DNA of 64,000 nt from contig NZ_JAGMUJ010000016.1 in the NCBI RefSeq assembly GCF_019049255.1, positions 1 to 64,000 of the forward strand, given 5' to 3'. This document shows, one piece after another, positions 37,210 to 46,046 of the stretch; the first letter of the stretch is position 1, and each line of letters starts with the position of its first letter. The notes beneath the pieces are model-generated. The model saw only the letters and a list, made by a program, of their open reading frames with translations, did not search any database and had not been told where the DNA came from. The translations under genes were made by a program, and so were the position numbers. The stretch comes from Streptomyces sp. AC558_RSS880. Its GTDB lineage: Bacteria > Actinomycetota > Actinomycetes > Streptomycetales > Streptomycetaceae.

Positions 37210-37809
37210 TCAGACGCCCGCGCCCAGCACCGAGTTGATGCGCTGCGGGTCGCCGCAGACGATCAGCAGGGCGTCGGCCCGGGCATGCGCCACCGACAGG
37301 GCGGAGGCGGCCGCGGATTCCGGGCCTCCGTTGACGGCGACCACGACGACGGGCCGCGCACCGGCGCGCTCGGCGACCTTGGCGTCCGTGTAGAAGACGT
37401 CGTCACCGGCGTCGTGCTGGGCCCAGTAGGAGGCTTCACCGAAGGACAGTTCGTGGGTGGCCCACGGGTGCGGGTCGCCGGTGGTGATCACCAGCACGTC
37501 GCCGGGGGCGCGGCCCGAGTCCAGCAGCAGGTCCACGGCCTCTTCGGCGGCGTCGAGCGCCCCCTGGGCCGAGGCCGGGATCAGCTGGAGCTGCGGGGTG
37601 GCCGCCGTGGACGCGGGCGGGCCCGGAGGAACGGGATTGGCCGCGTCGCGCGACGCGCGCTGCACCGGCGGCGCGGGCCGCGGCGGGCCGGGGCGACCGG
37701 GACGCGACGGAGCCGCGGGGCGGGGACCGGGTACGGGGCGGGGGGTCGGCGCGGTGCGGGGACCCTGGGCACTCTCGTGAATCTGAGGCTCCTCGGGAAT
37801 GAGAGGCAT
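37210..37809 (-). CDS. Hypothetical protein with Pro-rich N-terminus, leaderless
   Basis: 199 aa. Residues about 15-75 are Pro/Arg/Ala-rich and probably disordered; residues about 80-199 look like a small alpha/beta domain (DVLVITTGDPHPWATHELSFG, PVVVVAVNGGPESAAAS, ADALLIVCGDPQRINS). ATG 37809 is preceded by TAAAAT and six bases, so a leaderless start is likely. No family was recognised. It lies 67 bp downstream of rnhB on the same strand. Confidence 0.72.
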   Translation of the reverse strand: MPLIPEEPQIHESAQGPRTAPTPRPVPGPRPAAPSRPGRPGPPRPAPPVQRASRDAANPVPPGPPASTAATPQLQLIPASAQGALDAAEEAVDLLLDSGRAPGDVLVITTGDPHPWATHELSFGEASYWAQHDAGDDVFYTDAKVAERAGARPVVVVAVNGGPESAAASALSVAHARADALLIVCGDPQRINSVLGAGV

Positions 37810-37876
37810 GAGCTGATTTTTATCAAACGTTGGTACGGCTCGCGCCGCCGGGTGGCACATGAGTGCGAGCGGTCCG

Positions 37877-38578
37877 TCAGAAATCGAAGCCGAGTTGACC
37901 CTCGATTTCCGGAACGCGCCCTTCCGTCCAGCTGCGGGCCTTCTTGAGGTGCCGCCACTGGGGCAGCGCATCAAGATACGCCCACGACAACCGGTGGTAC
38001 GGAGTGGGCCCCCGGACCTCCAGTGCGGCCTTGTGCACGGGCGACGGATACCCGGCGTTGTCCGCAAAACCGAAGTCTGCATGGTCGACACCCAGTTCGG
38101 CCATCATTTTGTCGCGCTGAACCTTGGCGATCACCGAGGCCGCCGCGACGGCCACGCACGACTGGTCGCCCTTGATGACCGTACGGACCTTCCAGGGCGT
38201 GCCGAGATAGTCGTGCTTGCCGTCGAGGATCACCGCGTCCGGCCGGACCGGCAACTCCCCCAGCGCACGCTCCGCCGCCAGCCGCAGCGCGGCCGTCATC
38301 CCCAGGGCGTCGATCTCCTCGGGGGAGGCGTGCCCCAGGGCGTACGAGGTCACCCAGCTCCGCAGTGTCTCGGCGAGCTCGGTGCGCCGCCTGACGGTGA
38401 GGAGCTTGGAGTCGGTGAGACCCTCCGGGGGTTTGCGCAGTCCGGTGACCGCCGCGCAGACGGTGACAGGGCCGGCCCACGCGCCGCGCCCCACCTCGTC
38501 GACACCTGCAACGATCTTCGCCCCGGTCGTGGCGCGCAGAGAGCGCTCGACAGTGTGAGTAGGTGGTTCGTACGGCAT
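37877..38578 (-). CDS. rnhB: Ribonuclease HII
   Basis: 233 aa. Removes RNA primers and misincorporated ribonucleotides by cutting the RNA strand of RNA-DNA hybrids. The signature [13 protein letters not shown] (Asp27, Glu28) and the second acidic site in [10 protein letters not shown] are intact, with the [12 protein letters not shown] and PSPVHKAAL motifs following. Length is typical. It is the first gene of a minus-strand pair with the Pro-rich hypothetical. Confidence 0.94.
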   Translation of the reverse strand: MPYEPPTHTVERSLRATTGAKIVAGVDEVGRGAWAGPVTVCAAVTGLRKPPEGLTDSKLLTVRRRTELAETLRSWVTSYALGHASPEEIDALGMTAALRLAAERALGELPVRPDAVILDGKHDYLGTPWKVRTVIKGDQSCVAVAAASVIAKVQRDKMMAELGVDHADFGFADNAGYPSPVHKAALEVRGPTPYHRLSWAYLDALPQWRHLKKARSWTEGRVPEIEGQLGFDF

Positions 38579-38659
38579 GGCGCCCTTAGCGTACGCCGCC
38601 CGCGCGGGCCCGCGACACCCCGGTCCCCGAGCGGCGCCGGCCGCTCACGGAAACCGCGG

Positions 38660-39283
38660 TCAGGAGCCCTCCGGCCGCAGTAGCGGAACCATCAACTGGT
38701 CGATCATCTCCTCCAGATCGGCGTCCGACCATTCGCTGCCGCACATCTTCGAGCGATACATCATCATCGCCGGAATGGCGTCGAAGACATATCCGTTCGC
38801 CGCGTCGGCACGCACCTCCCCCCGCTCGATTCCGCGCTCGATCACGGCGCGCAGCATCTTGATGGTGGGTTCCACGACCCCGTCGAAGATGACGGCGTGG
38901 AAGCGCTCGGCCTGAAGCGTGTCACATTCGTGAATGACCGAACGCAGAGCGCATCCCGGCTGGGAGAACATCGCGTCGCGCGCCCGCAGGCACAGGTCCA
39001 GCAGATCCTCACGCACGCCACCCAGGTCCGGCGCCTCGTCGAACTGCGGCAGCCCGGCCCGCAGCGCGTCGGCGACCAGATCCTCCTTGGACGGCCAGCG
39101 CCGGTAGACGGCGGCCTTTCCGGTCTGGGCGCCCGCGGCGACGCCCTCCATCGTCAGGCCGTTCCAGCCGACCGTACTGAGCTGCTCCAGGGCGGCATCG
39201 AGGATCGCGCGTTCCAGTACGGCACCGCGGCGGCGGGATGCGGCCGTCCGGTCCTGGGCGGCCACCCAGCTCGAAGAAACCAT
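38660..39283 (-). CDS. TetR-family repressor, divergent from an MFS exporter
   Basis: 207 aa. An N-terminal TetR HTH (about 22-68, LTMEGVAAGAQTGKAAVYRRWPSKEDLVADAL) and a helical ligand domain. ATG 39283 follows GGAGAG; a TTG four codons upstream is less likely. The gene is divergent from an EmrB/QacA-type transporter, and the shared 183-bp region contains two copies of a 20-bp palindrome, the presumed operators. Expected to repress both genes until a drug or metabolite binds. Confidence 0.9.
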   Translation of the reverse strand: MVSSSWVAAQDRTAASRRRGAVLERAILDAALEQLSTVGWNGLTMEGVAAGAQTGKAAVYRRWPSKEDLVADALRAGLPQFDEAPDLGGVREDLLDLCLRARDAMFSQPGCALRSVIHECDTLQAERFHAVIFDGVVEPTIKMLRAVIERGIERGEVRADAANGYVFDAIPAMMMYRSKMCGSEWSDADLEEMIDQLMVPLLRPEGS

Positions 39284-39376
39284 CTGACTCTCCAACGAGC
39301 AGAGGAAGCGGGCATTCGGGGATGAAGCACGCGCCGCGCGGCGACTGAGGGGGACGCGCCGAGCGGCAACGCATTA

Positions 39377-39396
39377 AGTGAACGCTTGCGTTCACT
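39377..39396. promoter_or_regulatory. TetR operator 1
   Basis: Perfect 20-bp palindrome AGTGAACGCTTGCGTTCACT (outer arms AGTGAACGC / GCGTTCACT). Closest to the TetR gene start. Confidence 0.85.
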
Positions 39397-39423
39397 GTCG
39401 GGGACTCATACCGTTGACGCAAC

Positions 39424-39443
39424 AGTGAACGCGAGCGTTCACT
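39424..39443. promoter_or_regulatory. TetR operator 2
   Basis: Perfect 20-bp palindrome AGTGAACGCGAGCGTTCACT, same arms as operator 1 and 47 bp away centre to centre (about 4.5 helical turns). Ends 23 bp before the MFS start codon. Confidence 0.85.
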
Positions 39444-39466
39444 GACGCACTCGTGGGGGACCCATA

Positions 39467-41014
39467 GTGACAACCTCTCCTTTGATCCAGGACCAGAAAC
39501 CAGGTGCGGCCCGCCGGGCCGGACGTCCTGGCATCGCGCTCACCGTCATCGCGGCCTGCCAACTCATGGTGGTCCTCGACTCGACGATTGTGAACATCGC
39601 GCTGCCGCACATCCAGAACGCTCTCGAGTTCAGCACCACCGACCTCACCTGGGTGATCAGCGCCTACACCCTGACCTTCGGCGGCCTGCTGCTCCTCGGC
39701 GGCCGGGCCGGCGACATCCTCGGCCGCCGCCGTGTCTTCATGACCGGCATCCTGCTGTTCACCCTCGCCTCCCTGCTCGGCGGATTCGCCCAGGAGCCGT
39801 GGCAGTTGCTGGCCGCGCGCGTCCTGCAGGGCGTGGGCGGCGCCATCGCCTCGCCCACCTCGCTGGCGCTCATCACCACCACGTTCCCGGAAGGCCCCGA
39901 GCGCAATCGCGCCTTCGGCATCTTCGCCGCGGTCTCCGCGGGCGGCGGCGCCATCGGCCTCCTCGCGGGCGGCATGCTCACCGAGTGGCTCGACTGGCGG
40001 TGGGTGCTCTTCGTCAATGTGCCGATCGGTCTGCTGATCGTCGTCCTCACACCGATGTACATCAACGAGTCCGAGCGGCACACCGGCCGTTTCGACATCG
40101 CGGGCGCGGTGACCTCGACGGCCGGTATGGCCTCTCTCGTCTACGGCTTCATCCGCGCGGCGGAGGAAGGCTGGCGGGACGAGCTGACCATCGGCTCCTT
40201 CGCGGCCGCCGTGGTCCTGCTGGTGGCCTTCGCGCTGATCGAGTCCCGGGCCAAGGAGCCGATCACCCCGCTGCGGATGTTCACCGACCGCAACCGCGCG
40301 GGCACGTATGTGATCATGCTCAGCCTGGCCGCGGCGATGTTCGGCATGTTCTTCTACATCGTCCTCTTCGTGCAGAACGTGCTCGGATACAGCCCGATCG
40401 AGGCCGGACTCGCCTTCCTGCCGGTGACAGTCGTGATCGCGCTCGGGGCCGGTCTGTCGCAGCGGTTCCTTCCCGTGTTCGGCCCCAAGCCGTTCATGCT
40501 CGTCGGGTCGGCACTCGCCGCGATCGGACTGGCCTGGCAGACGCTGATCAGCTCCGACAGCTCGTATGTCAGCGGCATCCTCGGCCCCATGCTGATCTTC
40601 GGCTTCGGTATGGGACTGAACTTCGTGACGCTGACGCTCACCGCGGTCTCCGGCGTCGCCCAGCACGAGGCCGGCGCCGCGTCCGGACTGCTCAACGCGA
40701 CCCAGCAGGTGGGCGGGTCGGTGGGACTGGCCCTCCTGACGACGGTGTTCGGCACCGCCAGCAAGGACGAGGCGGAGAAGCAGATGCCGGGCTTCCTCGC
40801 CGAAGGGACGGCGGAGCAGAAGGCGGAGTTCGCCCAGACGCACCAACTGCCCGCTCCCTGGGGTCACGAAGTGCTCACCGAGGGCATCTCCACTGCCTTC
40901 ATCCCGGCTGCCGCGATGGCCGTACTCGCCCTGGCCACCGCATGGTTCGTCATCCGGGTCCGCAAGAGCGACCTGGAAGCGCTGTCCGGCTCGGCCGGAC
41001 CGGGCATGGGCTGA
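39467..41014 (+). CDS. MFS drug/proton antiporter, DHA2 (EmrB/QacA) family
   Basis: 515 aa from a GTG. About 14 predicted membrane spans, the DHA2 topology. Typical motifs: VVLDSTIVNIALPHIQ in TM1 (motif D1), GGRAGDILGRRRVF (motif A), RVLQGVGGAIASPTSLA (motif C region). Exports toxic compounds using the proton gradient; the substrate cannot be predicted. Regulated by the divergent TetR through the twin palindromes directly upstream. Confidence 0.92.
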   Translation: MTTSPLIQDQKPGAARRAGRPGIALTVIAACQLMVVLDSTIVNIALPHIQNALEFSTTDLTWVISAYTLTFGGLLLLGGRAGDILGRRRVFMTGILLFTLASLLGGFAQEPWQLLAARVLQGVGGAIASPTSLALITTTFPEGPERNRAFGIFAAVSAGGGAIGLLAGGMLTEWLDWRWVLFVNVPIGLLIVVLTPMYINESERHTGRFDIAGAVTSTAGMASLVYGFIRAAEEGWRDELTIGSFAAAVVLLVAFALIESRAKEPITPLRMFTDRNRAGTYVIMLSLAAAMFGMFFYIVLFVQNVLGYSPIEAGLAFLPVTVVIALGAGLSQRFLPVFGPKPFMLVGSALAAIGLAWQTLISSDSSYVSGILGPMLIFGFGMGLNFVTLTLTAVSGVAQHEAGAASGLLNATQQVGGSVGLALLTTVFGTASKDEAEKQMPGFLAEGTAEQKAEFAQTHQLPAPWGHEVLTEGISTAFIPAAAMAVLALATAWFVIRVRKSDLEALSGSAGPGMG

Positions 41015-41317
41015 AGAGGGAACACCACGGAGCCGGCCCGGCAGCTCACCGGCCGACGTCTTCGGACTCGGCCGGCGAACGCCGGGCCGGCCCGTACCCA
41101 TCAGGACGAGCAGGACCCCGAGCAACGCTTTCACGATCACCACCACGGCTCCTCCCCCCACACCGCTCCCGCACGACAGACGCATCTACACGTGTCAGGC
41201 CTCATGCCTCACACAGTGGACACTTCGACAACGGGTGGACGGTCACGGAGAGTTCCCGGCATGCACAGAGAGTTCTGAACTCCGTCCTCGGGCCGGGGCG
41301 GTGTCCAGTCCCCGCCC
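41015..41317. other. 303-bp convergent gap with hairpin
   Basis: No convincing gene. GCCGGCCCGGC (41032-41042) pairs with GCCGGGCCGGC (41081-41091), with a nested GGCCGA/TCGGCC stem inside the loop, a probable terminator for the MFS gene. A short minus-strand frame starting VVVIVKALLGVLLVLMG has a good ribosome-binding site but overlaps this hairpin and was not accepted. Confidence 0.5.
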
Positions 41318-42226
41318 TCAGACCGCGGTCCGCATCCAGTCCGGCAGGGGTTCGACCCGGTCGGCCCACTCCGTGGGCGGTGCCCCCGCCTTCCCGGCGG
41401 CGACCACACCGCCCACGATCGCACAGGTCGTGTCGACGTCCCCGCCCACCTGCGCGGTCGTCCAGAACGCCCGCTCGTAGTCACCCAGAGCCCGGGCCGC
41501 CGACCAGAGCGCGAAGGGCACGGTGTCGTGCGCCGTCGTACGCCGCCCGCAGCCGAGCACGGCCGCGACGGTGGCCGCGTCGCCGTAGTCGAGCATGTCC
41601 CGGGCCCTGCGCAGCCCCGCACCGACCGCGCTCCTCGCGGGCACCAGCGCGATGACCCCGTCGAGGAGGGCTTCCGAGCCGGGCGGCCCGCCGGGCGCGG
41701 CGGCCAGCGCAGCCGCCGCCGCGACGGCCATGGCACCGACCACGGCCTCACGATGCTGATGCGTGGGGTAGGCGGAGATCTCGGCCTGGTGGGTGGCCTG
41801 TTCCGGGTCGTCCGCGTACCAGGCGCCCAACGGGGCGATCCGCATCGCGGCGCCGTTGCCCCACGACCCCCGCCCGTCGAAGAGCGCGGCGGCGAGTTCC
41901 CGCCAGTCGCCGCCCTCGCGGACCAGCCGCAGCAGCCGGTTGACCGCGGGCCCGTAGCCCCGGTCGAAGTCGTGGTGCGTGGCGAAGGACAGCGCGAGGG
42001 CGTCCTGGTCGATCCGGTGGTGCGTGGCCAGGACGGAGACGACGGAGCACGCCATCTCCGTGTCGTCCGTCCACTGCCAGGGTGCCGGGGGCAGTTCGCG
42101 GCGCTTGAGCAGCGGGTAGTTCACCGGCACGAAGAACTGGGAGCCGAGCGCGTCCCCCACGGACACGCCGCGCAGGCTGGCCAGGGCGCGGTCCAGGCGC
42201 CCGGCGGGAGAGGAATCAGCGGTCAT
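41318..42226 (-). CDS. ADP-ribosylglycohydrolase family protein
   Basis: 302 aa. Metal-dependent fold removing ADP-ribose from proteins or small molecules. The two-Mg site motifs are present: WTDDTEMAC near the N-terminus and GGDVDTTCAIVG near the C-terminus, plus GSWGNGAAMRIAPLG. Similar length to DraG-type enzymes. The substrate is unknown. It is the last core gene before the accessory island; its start codon is only a dozen bases from the decayed recombinase. Confidence 0.9.
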   Translation of the reverse strand: MTADSSPAGRLDRALASLRGVSVGDALGSQFFVPVNYPLLKRRELPPAPWQWTDDTEMACSVVSVLATHHRIDQDALALSFATHHDFDRGYGPAVNRLLRLVREGGDWRELAAALFDGRGSWGNGAAMRIAPLGAWYADDPEQATHQAEISAYPTHQHREAVVGAMAVAAAAALAAAPGGPPGSEALLDGVIALVPARSAVGAGLRRARDMLDYGDAATVAAVLGCGRRTTAHDTVPFALWSAARALGDYERAFWTTAQVGGDVDTTCAIVGGVVAAGKAGAPPTEWADRVEPLPDWMRTAV

Positions 42227-42237
42227 CGCCCTGCCAC

Positions 42238-42267
42238 TCTATCCGGTGAGCCTCTGTCTATCCGGTG
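42238..42267. repeat. Direct repeat TCTATCCGGTG at the island edge
   Basis: TCTATCCGGTG occurs at 42238-42248 and 42257-42267 (19-bp period) at the junction between the ADP-ribosylglycohydrolase gene and the recombinase remnant. It could be an attachment-site core or a slipped duplication; no third copy was found at the other edge. Confidence 0.45.
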
Positions 42268-43771
42268 GTCCCGTAGGGTTCCGGATCCCGCCGGCGCCCG
42301 AACCGTCGATGGAGGCAAGGGCACCGTTGCCATCCGGTGCCGAGGGCTCCGTCAGCAGCAGCTCCGGCATCACCGTGCACCGTACCTGCAACACCACCTT
42401 GTCGGGGTCCGACAGCGCCGTCCCGGGAAAGCCGGCCAATCGCTCCATCACGGCCTCCAGGCCACCAGTCGCCCCCCACTTGACCCAGTGGTTCATCAGG
42501 GTCGTGTAGGGCACTGGGGTCCCCAGCTCGCGCAGGACACGCCGGTGCGGGCCTTCTCCAGGAAGGCCGCCAGTCCATCCCGCGACGAGTGACGCGGCGA
42601 GAACCCGGGCACGATGTCCTCCACCTTCGCCCACGCTTCATCCGTGAGAAGCGGAACGTCCAGACCGCGCTCGACGAAGAACGCCATCGCCCGGCAGGGG
42701 CGTCCCGACGGGCGCGACGGCACCTCGCCCAGGATCACGATCTCGGCGCGCAGGAGATCGAACAGCTCCGCCTGTTCCTCCAGCGTCTTGTCCGCAAGGC
42801 GGACCCGCGCCTTCTCAGCCAGGGCGCTGAGCTGCTTCGTGGTGTCCTCGGCATCGACGCTGGTCTCTTTCCAGCTCTCGATCTCCATGCGCTGTTTGTG
42901 GAGGTCCGCCAGGTCGGCATTCGGCTGAGCGGTCATCCTGGCGACGTACTTCTCGGCCTCCGCCCGGGACAGGCGTCGGGAGGCCGCCTGCTGCGTAGCG
43001 GCCATGAGCATGAGATCGATGGACTCCTCCAGCTCGGCGATGCGCTTGCCCAGGTCCTTCAGCCTGCTGTCGAAGTCGGCGCCGGTCTCGGCCTTCTTCG
43101 CCAGGGCCTCCGTCGCCAGACGCTCCAGCTCCACCGGGTCCTCAGTCCCACAGGGCACCGTTCTTGCGGCGGTATCCGGCACTGTTCAGGTCGCCGCCGG
43201 TCGTGTCGTATGACCGCGTGGTCACGAACCGGGACACTGCCAGGTGAAGGCCGTCGGTCTCGTGAAGGCCGGTACATTCGTCGCCGCAGTCGCACTCGTC
43301 GGGCTCCAGGCGGCTTTCGCCCTTCACGCCCTTGCCCCGCACTCGGTAGCCGTACGGCACGCTGCCGCCCAGACAGGCGCCCTCGTGGCCCATGCATTCG
43401 GCCTTCTCCTGGATGCCGCCCTGGGTGCGGTTCCGAATGACGATCAGCTCGTCTTCCGCCCGGTCTGCGGTCTTGCGCATCCGGGATTCGCCCTCTTCGG
43501 TGGTGTTGTCGTGGCCGCCGACCACGACGGCCGTGAAGACTCCCAGGTCTTGCAGCTCCCAGACCCAGGGCCAGAAGGCCCAGCCCTTGTCAGCGATGTG
43601 CATGACGACCCGCCTGCCGGTGTAGGCGATGCCGTACCCCTTCCGCTGATCCTCGGTGCTCACCCGGAGGTACGCAGCGGCTCGAAGCTGTCCGGGCTCG
43701 GCCACCTGCGCCACAGCGTCCAGAGCGCGGAAGAGTGCCTCGCGCCTCCCACGGTCCTCGGTCGTACTCAT
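42239..43771 (-). pseudogene. Decayed large serine recombinase with a transposase-like C-terminal tail
   Basis: Starts at ATG 43771. The resolvase N-terminus AAYLRVSTEDQRKGYGI keeps the catalytic serine, but HIADKGWA then joins directly to FWPWVWELQDLGVF, skipping the segment (about 50 residues) that normally holds the catalytic Asp/Arg residues. A frameshift near 43150 separates NGALWD from EDPVELERLATEALAKK; the usual zinc-ribbon region between these is missing too. The coiled-coil C-terminal part runs into VPLLTDEAWAKVEDIVPGF and, after another frameshift near 42535, PYTTLMNHWVKWGATGGLEAVM, which resemble IS5-type transposase N-terminal domains. It is inactive as it stands. Confidence 0.8.
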
Positions 43772-43793
43772 GGCCCCTGACCGCTCGGAAGTT

Positions 43794-43961
43794 CTACGAG
43801 AGCGGCCCGAACAGGATCTCCCGCAGCCGCTCGCGCGAGCGGACGTCCATGGCCTCGTCACTGCGGATGATCAGCTCACTGCGCCGCTCCGGCGCGTCCT
43901 TCATCACCCTTCGGAGCCACTCGCCGGCTTCCTCAGCCCGTATCGCGCTGCCGTCCTGCAA
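43794..43961 (-). CDS. Small protein (55 aa) upstream of the recombinase remnant
   Basis: TTG start at 43961 behind GGTGAGGAG; reads QDGSAIRAEEAGEWLRRVMK and ends ERLREILFGPLS. It is 22 bp upstream of the recombinase start on the same strand, where integrative elements often have a small accessory gene. Strong codon-position GC bias and charge pattern suggest coding; the start codon is uncertain. Function unknown. Confidence 0.45.
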   Translation of the reverse strand: MQDGSAIRAEEAGEWLRRVMKDAPERRSELIIRSDEAMDVRSRERLREILFGPLS

Positions 43962-44126
43962 TGGATGCTCCTCACCTGCCCGCGTCGCGCTCCTTGGCCC
44001 ACAGGCCAGGCTGCCGACGCTGGATGGAACCTCACGAAGCCCGTCATCGCGTGGAGTGCCACTGAACGCTTCTCATCCTGTGGTTCGCGGGTGATGACGG
44101 CTGGTGGTCGGGGGTCGTGACGCGGC

Positions 44127-44340
44127 AGGGCTCCTGGTCGTTTCGGCTGGTGATCTCACTCGCCAACGTCTCGACACAGGAGCCCTGTTGGTCCCGTATC
44201 GAGCCATGCTCGACATCCCTCACGAGGCCGTTGAGCACGTTTCCTGGCTCATCCACTCCCGAAGGTGTGAGCTGAACTCCCGCCGGCGCAGGCTGGACTG
44301 CTTCCGGCAGGCCCTGACTCCCTACTACCGCCACTCTGAC
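44127..44340 (+). mobile_element. 5' fragment of an IS5-like insertion sequence
   Basis: An inverted repeat AGGGCTCCTG / CAGGAGCCCT (44127-44136, 44177-44186) precedes a frame reading LVPYRAMLDIPHEAVEHVSW and CFRQALTPYY, like the N-terminus of IS5/IS-type transposases that begin VPYRATLDVP. The frame then passes into unrelated sequence at about 44340, so only the first about 50 residues of the transposase remain. Confidence 0.55.
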
Positions 44341-44363
44341 CAAGGAAGCCATCGACGTCATTC

Positions 44364-44903
44364 CGGGCGCATGTTCACAGCACGGGTCAAGGCTGTATGC
44401 GAGCCCTGCAACAGCGGTTGGATGAGCGCCCTCGAAGGAAGAGTTAAGCCCTACCTGTTGCCGATGATCAAGGGCGAGATCGTAGAGATTCCGCCCGAAG
44501 CACAGGAGAGCTTGGCCGTCTGGACGCTCAAGACTGCCCTGATGTGCCAGGTCATGCTTCCACAGGAACGACCGAACCTACCGGCTGAACTCTTCACGGA
44601 TCTGTACCGGGACCGCCAGCCGGCCGAGGAGATGAAGGTGTTCTGCGGCTACATGATGCCGCCGCAGTACTTCAACGGCCCGAGCCCATTGGAAAACCGG
44701 TCCATACCAAGCGAGACTCGACGCCGAACGCCAGACGGACGAGAGTACGACCTATGGGCCACCGTGGTGACCATCCTTACGTGGAGCCGTTGCGGCCCGT
44801 GCGGGAGACGTTCTCGTGGCCTCCTCGCGCCCTGAAGACGATCAAGGAGTTCAACATCTTTGCTGACCCCCTCAGCCGGGTGAAGCGACCTGTACCCGAG
44901 TAG
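44364..44903 (+). pseudogene. Remnant of an HNH-endonuclease-like protein
   Basis: The frame from about 44364 reads FTARVKAVCEPCNSGWMSAL and SLAVWTLKTALMCQVM, resembling the C-terminal half of a Streptomyces protein family with HNH-like zinc motifs (CxxCN). The N-terminal half, where the first zinc pair would be, is replaced by the IS fragment. Near 44775 the frame is lost: EYDLWATVVTI continues in another frame as VEPLRPVRETFSWPPRALK and ends at TAG 44901. At least two lesions, so it is non-functional. Confidence 0.65.
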
Positions 44904-44970
44904 TGCACCTGCCGCCGGTCGGCCTCCGAAATCGATCGCCCTGTAGTACAGAGGCGGTTACCGTCCCTTC

Positions 44971-45903
44971 ATGGACGATTCCCTCTCGTTCGAGAGCTTC
45001 CTCAAGGGCGCCAGGAAGGCCTCACACCGGGCTATGGACGACCACGGGCACGGCGAGTACGACGAGTTCGCCCTCCACGGCGGAGTCGCCGTCGAGAGGC
45101 TCGCCAAGGCCGCTCTGGTCAAGAGGAACCCCGTGTACCTCTTGGACATGAACAAGGGGAACCCAGACCTGTTGCTGTACTTCGGCGGCCACCTGGACAT
45201 GGATGCGGACAAAATCCGAACCGTGGGCGCCAAGGACGCCATCAGGCGGCTACGCAGCCTGGACGTTCTTCCCCCGAGTCCTCAGCTCGACAAGCTGATC
45301 GAACTCCGCAACGGCACCGCCCACACGACCGTGGGCGACGAGGCCAAATCGCTCCTGCCCCCGCTCGCCGAGACCATCGCGGTCCTGCTGACGGACATCG
45401 GTATGTCGACCGAGCAGTTCTGGGGGCGCTGGACGAGCACCATAGGCGCGGCAGTCGACAAGCAGCGTAACGCCATTCAGCGGGACGTAGAGATCCGGAT
45501 CAAGCAGGCGCGCCACCTCTTCGACGACCGCTTCAAAGATCTACCTGAAGGCACAAAGGAGCAGATCCTCCAGAACCCGCTACTCAACGCAGACACAGAT
45601 ACCGCCCTCCTTATTTTGGCACTATGGCATGGCGGGGACGAACTGATCACCGTGCTCATACAAACCATCTGCCCGGCCTGCAACGGGCGAGCGCAGGTGA
45701 GATTTCCTCTCAGCGACATCAAAGAATCGACCCTGATACCAGACAACCTCTCCTGCCCCTTTTGCAGACTTGATCTGAACGGCATTGAGGAGATCACGGC
45801 GTCGAAGGCACACGTGGGAACACTGACCGTCACCGATCTGTACGAGCTGTACTGGAACCAGCGCGTCCGAATCACACCTGCGGCCGAGGCGCACGGAATC
45901 TGA
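44971..45903 (+). CDS. HEPN-like protein with C-terminal zinc ribbon, unknown role
   Basis: 310 aa, intact. The N-terminal about 140 residues look helical and contain R-N-G-T-A-H (Arg113 to His118) in [12 protein letters not shown], matching the R-x4-6-H motif of HEPN ribonuclease domains. A middle helical region follows, then two Cys pairs CPAC (234-237) and CPFC (262-265) forming a probable zinc ribbon. No membrane segment. HEPN proteins are common in toxin, abortive-infection and RNA-processing systems, and the setting in an accessory island fits. Codon use is less GC-biased than the core genes, suggesting transfer. A terminator follows directly. Function inferred only. Confidence 0.75.
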   Translation: MDDSLSFESFLKGARKASHRAMDDHGHGEYDEFALHGGVAVERLAKAALVKRNPVYLLDMNKGNPDLLLYFGGHLDMDADKIRTVGAKDAIRRLRSLDVLPPSPQLDKLIELRNGTAHTTVGDEAKSLLPPLAETIAVLLTDIGMSTEQFWGRWTSTIGAAVDKQRNAIQRDVEIRIKQARHLFDDRFKDLPEGTKEQILQNPLLNADTDTALLILALWHGGDELITVLIQTICPACNGRAQVRFPLSDIKESTLIPDNLSCPFCRLDLNGIEEITASKAHVGTLTVTDLYELYWNQRVRITPAAEAHGI

Positions 45904-45915
45904 GCCATCAAGTCT

Positions 45916-45944
45916 GAGTCCCGGCTCCCTGGCCGGGACTTTCG
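45916..45944 (+). terminator. Terminator after the HEPN-like gene
   Basis: AGTCCCGGC (45917-45925) pairs with GCCGGGACT (45932-45940) across a 6-nt loop and is followed by TTTCGC. Confidence 0.7.
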
Positions 45945-46046
45945 CATGTCCATACCCGCGCACGGGTCTCCCTGCGCTCACCCACGCAAGGAGGTCCCCC
46001 TTGACCCCCAGGGCTTCGGCGTAATCGGCGGACGTCCGTTTCGTGA

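Noticed and set aside
41015..41185. Small minus-strand membrane peptide beginning VVVIVKALLGVLLVLMG with a good ribosome-binding site
   Set aside because: It overlaps the presumed MFS terminator, continues as low-quality sequence antisense to the MFS gene, and has no visible family; probably chance.
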